64,000 nucleotides of DNA from positions 2,232,001-2,296,000 of the forward strand of contig CP126200.1 in the NCBI GenBank assembly GCA_030272155.1, read 5' to 3'. The DNA is from Tetradesmus obliquus. Lineage: Eukaryota; Chlorophyta; Chlorophyceae; Sphaeropleales; Scenedesmaceae. Positions 36,247 to 46,335 of the stretch are shown piece after piece (position 1 is the stretch's first letter; each line of letters begins with the position of its first letter). The notes under the pieces are model-generated. The model was not told where the DNA came from, ran no database searches, and worked only from the letters and a program-made list of their open reading frames with translations. The position numbers and the translations under genes are program-made.

Positions 36247-39167
36247 AGAGTTTGATCGGGCTAGTCTTGTTGCGAAAGCACATGTGCGCTGCTAGCATGG
36301 CAGAGCTCTACTGGATCCCTTGTCCCCAGCACCTCAGCTTGCTGCGGCTAAGTTTGCTGCTGGCTGTCACAGACAAGCAGTGGCTTTGATGTAAGGCTGG
36401 CAAAGGGGTCTGCGGTTGTGGCGCGTGCTGCAAACCTGCCGCTGGCCTCGGATTGGTCACTTCGGCTGCTGGAAGGGACACAGCAGGTGGCAGCCGAGTA
36501 AGCTGCTGCTGCTGCTGCTGCTGTGGCGGCTGTGCACAGCAACTACGTGGTTGCTGTGTGGTTGCTTTATGCATGGTGGATAACTTTGAGCAAGTGGAAG
36601 CCCGGGTTGGCTGTGAGTGGGGTGTATGCACCTCATATGGGGCATGGGAGCAAAAGTGGAAGCCAGGTGTAGAGAGCAGCTGATTTCAACCTGTCACAGC
36701 ACTCATTGTTATGGTTGCAATTAGTCTTGTTACATCACGAGTGCGTGCCAGGCTGGCGGCGGCTGGGACATATGCAACCCCTTGAGTGGTGCTCCAGCGC
36801 GATGGTTTATAGTTGATTGACAGTGTAGGACAGAGCATGAATATGTTGATCCTGCTATGGTTTGAATGGCGGGAATTATTGATAAGCTGTGTACATGTTG
36901 AAGCAGTCCTGTGCAGGGCTGGAAGTATATCTTCGGTGTGTCACCGTGGCCACTGTCACAGTGTGTAAAGGGCCTTTACCACGACGGCTGCAAGTGACTG
37001 AGAAGGTTGACCTGCAGACACGTTTGCTCCTGGGATTGCCATGCTTGTAGGTTCATGCATGACTGCCAGATGGCACTGCCACATGCATCGGCAATGTAAC
37101 GCTATGCAGCTCATACACCAAGTCTGATCAACCAGCCCGGTGTGTAGCCTAGCTCACTGCCCCTGAAGAGGAGATGGAGGCACAAGCGGCACACAAGCAA
37201 ACCAACAACTGTCTTTTGAAGCCAGCATACAGGCAAAGCCAAGGAAAGCGAGCACAGGAAGCACAGGACGACCGTGGTTGTGAATGCTGAGCAGCTGAAT
37301 CCCACGGAATCCAACCCAACCAGGGACATGCAGATGCAGCACAGCGGAAAGAACAACTCCTTCGGAAACCAGGCCATACAGAAGCCCAGCATCATTCTAC
37401 ACATCAGAAGCTCAACAAACACCCAACAGGGATTCCCTGCGAGCGTGCTGGCTGTAGGCAGCCACAGAGCAGCACATGCACATATGTGCTGCTGCAGGAA
37501 GGCTGTTTTGATGTAAAGTATTTAATTGCTAAGCAATGTGTGATATATGTAAAGTGATCAGCCTAGAGCGGGACACAGTAACAACATAGTGTTGAAATCA
37601 CTGACGGCATGACGCAGCACTGAATGTCCGCCGCCGCGCGCAGGTGAGCTGCAGCTTATCACCATTGTGTAAGCAGCAGCTCATATACACTCGAGGAGCT
37701 GGCTGCAAGCGGTAACTGGCAAAGCAGCACACATGAAACGCCCATCCAGGCAGCAAGCCAGATTGCTGACGTGGCACGTAGCCACTGCCGCACACAAGAA
37801 CCAGTGCTGCCAGTAGTACTGCTAGTCCGCCACAAGAGGCTCATGTACACCACACTATCATCAAACACTCGTCAAACACAAAATGGACGCGATGCAAACC
37901 ATGCAGCACACCATCACGTTTGTCCGCAACACACATACAGCAGCATGCGCATGCAATCATAACTCCTGGATATGTCTGGGCAGCGCGTGCATAAATAGCA
38001 ACACTGTGTGTAGGTCAAACTGCCTGGCGGCACTGTGAGCGTTGGGTAGACACAGTGACTTAACCACGGCTCAGATTGCAAAACCAGTCACCTCTGAGCA
38101 AAGTACACAGGGGTGGCAGCACACAATACATATGGAAACACCAGTCACGCCAGAGCGGATAACTACATTTGTCACTGACAGCAGATGGCTGTACACACGT
38201 GTGCTCCAAGCGGAGCTCGCAATACCATAAACAGCATAATAATATTATGCTTACTCCGGTAGGGGCACAAGGGCCACCATAGAACACATAACTCGCATTG
38301 GCAGGGTGGCGCGGCTGATGCTGCAGCCTTGCAACCCACCTTTGGTCGGCAGCATAGTTAGGTTATGACATACAGTGCATTACCCAACACAAGTAAACTG
38401 CTGAGTTCGTGACCGCATATTGCAGCCATCAACATGTTGTACAAGTATGTATGCAATTTGCAAATAACAATTGGGTGCCCTGAGTGAGTAAATGAAGGGC
38501 AAGGACAGGGTCAAAGGGGTCCTGGGAGTAACGTGGCCTACCAACATACATGCACAATGCATACATATGCACTTCAGCAGCTCAAATGTACATACAGCAG
38601 CCACGTCGCATAACAGTATGTTGTACCACCTCTCAATCCATGCCTTTCGTACGCATGTCAATGCTGTATTCGGCATGCAAGCACCGGTGTGTAGGGAAGC
38701 CGCACAGAACACATGGACGTTGGTCCTATTGATATATAGGCCTTTGCATAGCAAACAATAAAGATTATGCTTGCAAGCACACAGACACCGTATATATGGT
38801 ACACAAATGTGCGATTGCCCGCCATGCTCCAATGCAGAACCCATGTTTAACCACCCAACATAATTCATGCATGTACTAAACCAGGCACATGCAACCTGCA
38901 GGTGCAAACATTGCCAGAAGTGCAACCCCTAGAGTTGCCGGTTACAGCCTGACATAGCCACCAAAATTTGAGGCTTAATGCAGCGTTCACCCAGACGCAA
39001 GATTCAGAGTTTATGTGGTACCGTATGCACATTGCCTCGAGCTCGCCACACAGGAAGTTATGTTGAACGTGAACACACCAATGCAACCCCTCATCTTCTG
39101 GTTGAACAGCTTCTTGGCAGCGTTGGTAGCGGCAGTACATAGGCAGCCGGTGGCCCCCAGTGCCATC
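36247..39167. other. Long intergenic region, glucosidase II 3' flank to Cys-rich gene 3' end
   Basis: Apart from the duplicated glucosidase II tail at 36380-36500, no gene was seen. TGTAA signals on + at 36964 and about 37513 could end the glucosidase II transcript. From about 37.6 to 39.1 kb the sequence is lower in CAG and rich in aca/cat words. The hydrophobic minus-strand frame at 37111-37422 lacks exon-like features. Confidence 0.5.
36380..36500. repeat. Duplicated 3' coding end of glucosidase II, past the stop codon
   Basis: Repeats the last about 105 bp of exon 16 ([19 protein letters not shown] to the stop region) about 245 bp downstream. It keeps an open frame ending in its own TAA. 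Confidence 0.9.
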
Positions 39168-42100
39168 TCATTGGGCTGCACCACAAAGCTCAACATCTTC
39201 TGCTACAGATGCGTACACCCAGATGTGGTTGGCAGTAGCAGCAGACAGGCTGGAGTGCCCGCCAAAGCCTGCAAAGCGCAGCCTGAAGCTGCTGCCTTCT
39301 ATGCCTGCACATAGCTCAGGGTGCTTCTCATTCTCAACATGCGCCACCTCAACAGCCAGCTCTGCTGCATTCAACACATCATCGTTGAAATCAGCTAGCT
39401 CTCCACCCCTCAAAGGAGCAGTGCGTGTTGTCATGCCCACAACATTGGACTGCGCAACCCGCATCTTGCGTGCCATGCCCTCTGGGACACGCACGCAGCT
39501 TGGCAGTGGCAGTAGGCTGGCATAGTGCTTGACCAGTGCAGCCTTCAACTCTTTTGCAGACAGTCTGGGGCCGCCTTTGTACATTGAGGATGTGAACACT
39601 GCAGCGCTGCCGTGCGCTGGCCACAGCTGTGGCAGCAGCTGCCTTGCCATGCTCACAGCAGCAGCCTGCTGCAAGCCCAGCTCTGCGAAAACTGATGGCG
39701 GCGCAAGCACCGAGATGTTGCTCGTTGTGAGCAGTGCGCCAGACAGGCATGCAGCCACATCTGTTGCGTCGCGCCCTTCCCATGTGGTCCTCAGCACTTC
39801 CATCGGCAGGACAGTAGCTGGATTGCCATTGATATTGAGGGTGGGGCTTATGTGGACGGGTGTTTGGGGCTGCTGCTGCTGCTGCTGCTGTGTGTCAAAG
39901 ATGGTACTCTCAGCCTTGTCGGTTGTGCTAGCAGGACCCTTCTTGTCCCACTGCAGAGTACTGGTAGTAACGAGTGTCTCCATGTCCAAAGCTTCAGGTG
40001 CTGCAAGGAAGCTGGTGTTCCCCTGGTGTGCGCTGTGCAGCCGCCGACCTACACCAGCGTCAATCCAAAGCAGCACACGCATAACGGGCAGTTGATGGCA
40101 GGATGGCTGCACGCGTGTGCAGGCAATTGCACACTGGGTGGCTACGTGCTTTCCAGAACTGGCGGACGGCTCTCAAACATGATAAATTTGTGCAATTCCT
40201 AAGTGCACAGCAGCCTCACGCACACAACCACCACACATGCATGCATATGCACATCTGCGCAAATGCTGGCATTGCGACACACACACTCTCTTGCTTTGAA
40301 CTGACACAAAAAGGGCTAGCAGTACTGCTGCAGAACTGCTGCAGAACTCACCTTGATTTGGATATTGATATGAGCAGGAACAGTAGGCTTGCAGGCCAAT
40401 GGTCGGCTGAGTCGAGCAGACCACGTTGTAAGCACTGTTCTGCTGCAACACCATGCACTCGCATGCAGTCTGTGCAGCATTGACTTTGAACCGAGTAGAT
40501 CAGGATACGATTGTAAGTTTGGGTTTCACGGCGTGTACGGCATTCAAAGCAGTCGCTTGACGCAGCAACACTGACGAAGTCCTCAGAGCAGTTCGTGCAG
40601 CTCAGATCGCCTGCCCTTGCATATGTGCCAGCAGGACAGGCTGTACACTCCAGGGTACCATCTTGTGATGATGTGGACGGCTTAGGTGTATAGCCATCAT
40701 TGCAGATGCAGCCGTCTTTGGTAGCCACCGGCACAGCATTTGCGGGGCATGTTTGGCACGTTGTGGCGCCAGCTAGCGTGTACTGGGTAGCAAGTTGGCA
40801 CCCGTTAAGAGATGTGCTGGCTGTTCAGAACAAGGAAGAACGGCATTGTGCGCAGCAGGCGACAGCGTGTTGAGTGGGACACCGGCGCGGCACAGCCACT
40901 TCATTGAAACTTTGAGCTGCTGAGCATCGCACATTGTCAATCCAATTGCCTGACAGCTAGTTGCTGCGCTGCTGCTCAGGAGTGCAGTTCGGTTGCTATA
41001 TCAGTGCAGGGAACACCCGGTTGTAGGAAAACACATTGGAGTTGAAATGCATGGGCTTCTTGCAGCAGCAAAGCAGCAAATGCTCAGCAGTTGCGACACC
41101 TACCATAGCAATTCGGCGTGAAGTAAGTGCCACCATACACTCCATCCTGCAGGTACCCAGCTCGGCATTGGCAGCTGCCCCCCCAAGCCCTCCCAATCGG
41201 AGTGCATGCTTCTGCAGGTCATCCCCAGTCCATTCGCTGCAAGAGGCACGGCAGAATTCTGCTAACGCCAGCCGGTTTGATACAAGGGGTTTAAACAAAG
41301 CAGCAATCATGCGGTGCTGGCTACGCAACGGTGCATGCGGAACCCGTTGCTGACCAACACGAGACCACAACAGCAGTGATGCGATGAATGTGCAGCGGCG
41401 CAGTGCGCGCAGGTGCACTGTTTCATGGCAGGGTATGCACTGTGCAGCATCAACCTATGCACCACCCAGATTTGAGCTCAAGAGTTGCCGGGCCTAGAAT
41501 CCCCCAGATCGTGAAGGGTCCATGGATCTTTCTGGAAGGGAATGACACTCTGAGAACGTGCATTTGCTGATGCAGTACTGACGCCACTGATAGGGCACTG
41601 CCTGGGCACTGATGGCAGTAAAGCATGTCATCAGTGCTGCAGCAGTACTGCATCAGTGGTACTGCCACCCCCAGGCGTTCTCAGAGTGTGATGCCACTTT
41701 GCCTTGCCAGACTGTGCGCGGCACTACCAATTGAGCCGCAACTGCATGCGATTTTTCAAGTGCAATGCCTGCAGAGCAAGGAAACCTGTGCTGCTTGCCC
41801 ACCTGGGCAGGTGCAGGTCAAAAGCGAGCCAGAGCCAGCTCCGCCAGAGGTGCAGCCCTGGTTGCATTGGCAGCCTGAATGATCCGCGTTTGCGTAACTG
41901 TCTGTAGGGCCTGCAGGGTCGCAAGCGGCCAGCGGTTGCAACAGACAAAATTGTTGCAAGAAAAAACAGTAGAATGCAGCTGCTACCCGTGATACAAAGC
42001 ATATATGTTGCTTGCTGTTCAGCACACAAGACAGGCTGTCAGAAAGAAGCAAATCTAGATGCACAGCAACGCACCAAATTTGTGCAGGAAGGAAACGTGC

Positions 42101-43999
42101 CCTCTGTACCAGGTCCATCAACAGCAGCATGCTCCACCCAGCAAGCAGTATTCAGTGCTGAGCCCCTGAACGCATTGTATGCATTGTAAAATGCATGTAT
42201 GTATGTTACCAGGCGAAGGCTTTATCTGCCTGACATGCTCCACTCAGCAAGTGGCAACCAGCGTTCCAATGCAGCAGCTGTTGACTCAGCCCCAAGCGCT
42301 GCCAGTAGATCGCTGGCTGATTCAACCGCTCCAACCTATATGGTGTTTTGCACTTCAGAAGTCGACTAGCATGCTACATCGCTCCCTGTCTATCTGTCAT
42401 CACAAGCTGATCAGGGCAGCAGCTGAGCTGAGTATCACTCACAGGTGCTGCACGCGGTTGCCCGTGCTGTGCTGAACTCGTAGTAGCCCCTGCAGGGGGA
42501 GCACTTTGAGGAACCAGCAGCTGCAAAGTAGCCTGCAGGAAAAAGCAACATTACGCGCATCAGATGAGCAGTAATACCTACCAATGACAAACTCTTGATG
42601 ATGACATAATCTACCAAGCATCATAATGTCAATCTCTCACATTATCAGAACATTGCCAAAGTGACATGGCCGGCCATACGTCGCTGCTTCTGCTTCTGCT
42701 GGTATTGCGTTTTTATAAATGCAATATATTGCTTAAAAACAGATATCACTGTTGTTTTTTGAACATTAATTTATTTAGTAAAATATTAAAAGCGTCTCTA
42801 TTATCATTTTTTCAATTGTCGTATACTAAATCTTTGATGTAAACCAAGTTTTTTCTGGTGAATCCGCAGTCACCGTTGCTTGGCACTCACCTGCAGGACA
42901 GTCCTCGCAGGCCAAGGGTGTTGGAACCTCTCCACTGCTCTGCTTAGGAGCTGTCCCAGCTGGGCACTGGCAGGCACTCCTGTCCGGCGTGGGCTCTGTG
43001 GTGCTTGGGCAATCAGTGCAGACAGTCACCCCTGGCTGGCTGTATTTGCCTGGGCCACACGCTGCAGTTCACGACGCCACAGCATGGCACACTGTGTAAC
43101 ATACTTGCTCCTCGTTGCACACTGTTTGTTGTACCACTGCATTACTGTGGAGACAACCCATTCTATGCAGCTCCTGGTTACTTGCTCTGAGGCATGCTGC
43201 TGAAGGCTCAGCATGTTCACTCCAAGTCACAATGAACTGTCACTACTGCTTTGAACAAGAATTCAAACGCACCTGAGCACGTCAGCGGTGTTGCTGTCGC
43301 TGTCGCTGCGAAGTAACCAGCCTTGCAGCGGCAACCTTGGCCAGGCACTGCTTCACTGTTGGGCGCCTGTTGCGGGCACGTGTCTGCGGCGCACAACACA
43401 TGAAAGCAGGGTGGTCACCCATGCATGCACACCACTGCTGTGCATGCCTTATCCGGGTAAGCGCACACCTGATGCACCTGACCACATGCATGCAGTTAGT
43501 GCGCAGCTAGCTAGACAGTTATCTGCATGTCATTGTGGCAAACATGCATAGAGCCTCTATGTGGGCGGCCAACATGCTGCTGCGTTGCTGAGGTCAAGTT
43601 GGGGTCAAGCAGCTCTAGCAGGCGGCAACCCAAGTGAGCCGCTTGCAGCAGGTAGCATGCAGCCACAGCATCACTGCATGCACCTCGGCGCAGGTGCTGC
43701 GTGGTTGACTGGAGCAGACCCACTCCATGCCAGCGCACAATTGTGTTGCAATGCACTGCGTGCCTGCACAGCTGCCAGCTAGCTTGTTGCTGAAAAGACG
43801 TGCGACGCCGCTGCACTGTCTCAAGAAACATGAATGTGCAGTCCTGCCGGTTGCGTTACGTTGTGCTACGTATACTCGTGACATACTTTCATCTCCAGGG
43901 CATACAGAGCCGCCCTTCAGCTCGCTCCACTGTCCTTCCTCTACGCAGGTGACGTAGGGACTGGTGAGGCCAGATGGGCAGAGGGCAAACAAATGTTGC
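39168..43999 (-). CDS. Cys-rich modular secreted or cell-surface protein, 5' end unresolved
   Basis: Seven exons recognised: 43999-43887, 43383-43273, 43061-42891, 42532-42443, 41910-41803, 40820-40539, 40048-39168. All internal joins are phase 1. The first six encode short Cys-rich modules of the GCC2/GCC3 (ephrin-receptor-like) or TNFR/EGF-like style, for example CRCKAGYF, CTDCPSTTEPTPDRSACQCP, CSPCRGYYEF, and CTACPAGTYARAGDLSCTNC. The last exon (293 codons) encodes a larger Ala/Val-rich region with no recognised domain and no clear membrane helix. Such proteins are extracellular, so a signal peptide should lie upstream of 44.0 kb, but no convincing first exon was found; a (CAG)27 tract abuts the first seen exon. 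Extra exons near 41.1-41.3 kb are possible. Function is unknown; the join to the last exon is the least certain. Confidence 0.6.
41547..41688. repeat. MITE-like inverted repeat in an intron
   Basis: acactctgagaacg at 41547-41560 is the perfect reverse complement of 41675-41688. Inside these, ctgatgcagtactg at 41568-41581 pairs perfectly with 41643-41656. Two nested arms around a short centre give a 142-bp hairpin in the intron between the exons at 41803 and 40820 of the Cys-rich gene. No open frame is present. Confidence 0.75.
42690..42850. other. AT-rich island, possible organelle DNA insertion
   Basis: About 160 bp dominated by A and T, unlike any other stretch in the window, in the intron between Cys-rich exons 43061-42891 and 42532-42443. 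On + one frame is open for about 28 codons and ends at TAA near 42840 (LFSKILKASLLSFFQLSYTK), with the codon bias of an AT-rich organelle genome. A nuclear insert of plastid or mitochondrial DNA is the likeliest reading, but it is not proven. Confidence 0.4.
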
Positions 44000-44000
44000 C

Positions 44001-44001
44001 T

Positions 44002-44083
<82 letters not shown>
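44001..44083. repeat. Pure (CAG)27 microsatellite
   Basis: Uninterrupted CAG run. On the minus strand it is a (CTG)n tract ending in CTGCAG at the acceptor of the Cys-rich exon that starts 43999. Confidence 0.97.
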
Positions 44084-44084
<1 letters not shown>

Positions 44085-46160
44085 GCATTGTAGTGCAGAC
44101 ATACACACAATGCAACAACAACACAGCGTTGGGGGCCGGGGCCGCAGCAGCCGCATGGAGGAAATGCAGGAGGGCAGCGATACTGGGTGGCGTGCTGTTG
44201 CTGGGGTTGACAGCATGACGCGTGCAGCAGCAGCTGTGCGCTACAGTGCACTGTGCCATACAACGCCAGCTCAGTGGGTTGTCGTAAATAACTTCACAGA
44301 CGCATGGTGGTGCTGTTCATGGCATGGGCTGTTGGCATACTGGCCACATTTTTAGTGCTGCACAGCATGCAGCCGCAGCATGCATGCTACTGTAAGTCAT
44401 GCCGTGCACTGTATATTGCGACAACGTGCCTGGTGCAGGATTTTTTACGCAGCTGCAGGCCTCCTAGGATCAACGATGTGTATAATTGCATGCAGATACT
44501 TCAAAGCACCTTCCAATGAATAATCAGAGCGGTTGACGCAAGGCATTTTGTGGTGAAAGCATGCCGGAGGTGATCAAGGGGTCACACATGCCTCATTTCA
44601 CATGAGCAGTGTTACGGCAGTGCACTGCTGGCCAGCACTGGCCATGCATGTTGCTCATCAGCATACCCCTTGTCCTTCTCTTGGCTGGGCCACACTCCGC
44701 CATTGCCAACGGCAACGTTTGGCTCGTAGCTACAGTCTGCGCGGCGGTCGTACACAAGGCACAGGTCAGCGTTTCAAACGTTGCTAGTAACAGCGAGCGC
44801 CCAGCTGCAATGTGCAGCTGCCTTGCTGGAGGCTGCAGCTGCAGCCTGCAGGCTCAGCACACATATGCATTAGAGACATGCTGGCACTAATGACATCGTC
44901 AATGATGCTGCTGCAGCTTGCAAGCAGTTGCTGCCGGTTGCTAAGGTTGCGCTGCGCCACAGGGTCATACTGATGCTTCAGCTTGTCATCTGCTTCTGCT
45001 GCACACCACCGGCTGCACGCCGTGTCTACAGATTTACATGCGTAATGCGACATGTGCAGCATGTGCAGTATGTGCGAAGCTGTGATGTGTGCTGGTGCAA
45101 ACACCTCTTGTTGGCCCGCCACACCCACAGCAGTGGGTGGGTCTTGGCAGCAGCATCACCCCAACAAGCAGCAAGCACAAGGCCGATGACGCCGTCGCCA
45201 TGCCTCCGTCGTAATGTAATGACTATGAATTATGACCACAGTCAAGAGCACTCAAGGCGCTGTGGCAGCGCTGGATGGTGTGTGCAAAAGATCAGACTGT
45301 GCTTGAACACTTGGCAGGAACACCGTGAAAGAACACTTTAACTATGGTCAAAACATGTCGTACTCTGCAGGGAAGCCTTCGACGCCTGAAACATTGGTAT
45401 TTGGCTGCAACCTAACGAGTTGGGCGCGCAGGAGCGCCTTTTGGTCCAGTCGCTGCAGTACTCAGTTCGTGTAAGTTTTTGTTTGCGCTAGTTTGCATCG
45501 TCTCAACTTGCCATGCTTTTTAGCTATCAGCACCCACGGCACTGCTTGGCAATAAAGCTCGCCCATGAACACATTGCCGGTTGCACTGCAGCACTTCCAC
45601 AACAAGGGTACCACTGCTTCGGGCGCCTGATGCATCACCGAAACGTTCAAGCAGGGCGAAGCGATGTGCGAGTGCAGTTGCCGAGTACGGGCTTGCTTAG
45701 CAGTATCCCCTCCTTCTCAGGTTGCATGCCATTACTGTCACAATTACTGCATCTAGGCAAACGTAAACGGAACATACCATGCATCGCAACTCCAGCACCT
45801 CAGTGGTGTGCAAGAACCGGCCTGTGAAACTCTGCTGTTGAACAGCTGTTCCAGTGTACTACACCTAGTAGGAGCCTACTGCTGCTACTGCTCGCAGTGC
45901 AGCATGCTGCTGCTGCTAGCAGCCCTGCTGGTGACCACCAGTGTTATGAATCTTAACATGAACTCATCACACGCTGACATACACGCTTATGCAGGTGATG
46001 TGGCGCACAGCAGTGGTGCAGCAGGCCCACGTCTGACATGGGGCATGCAGCAAGCTCCAAAACAGCTTGCTCACAGTCGCTGCCACTCAAAAACACACAC
46101 ACCAGGTGCAACACCAGCTGCACTGCTGCGACTGACTGCTGCTATCAACTGTTTCCGTTC

Positions 46161-46215
46161 AGCTGTCGGATGCAGCAGCAATCTCCCGCACCCGCGCCTC
46201 CCCTTCTTCCAGCTG
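46161..46215. repeat. Copy of the SelD 3' coding end beyond its stop
   Basis: 55 bp matching 46338-46392 with about six differences, 177 bp downstream in the direction of transcription. Confidence 0.85.
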
Positions 46216-46335
46216 CTGCACCGACTGGTCACATCAGCGAAATGTACCCGGCACACCACAACACGCAAACTCTCTGTGATTAACAAGATGGCACACTAAC
46301 AGCACCTATCCCGGACGTAACCCAGCTACCACTCG

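Larger units (their letters stand above)
44000..46335. other. No confident gene: upstream of Cys-rich gene, downstream of SelD
   Basis: May hide the missing 5' exons of the Cys-rich gene. One minus-strand segment near 44790-44690 looks mildly coding, but its phase and splice ends could not be fixed. A copy of the SelD 3' end lies at 46161-46215. Confidence 0.4.

Noticed and set aside
37111-37422. Hydrophobic minus-strand frame as a membrane protein
   Set aside because: Begins in irregular sequence downstream of glucosidase II, with irregular Leu/Cys-rich composition and no splice or domain support.
39529-40095. 188-codon plus-strand frame
   Set aside because: Shadow of the large last exon of the Cys-rich gene on the minus strand; no splice signals or domain.
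44690-44800. Possible upstream exon of the Cys-rich gene on -
   Set aside because: Two frames are open with no Cys spacing like the other modules and no secure acceptor.
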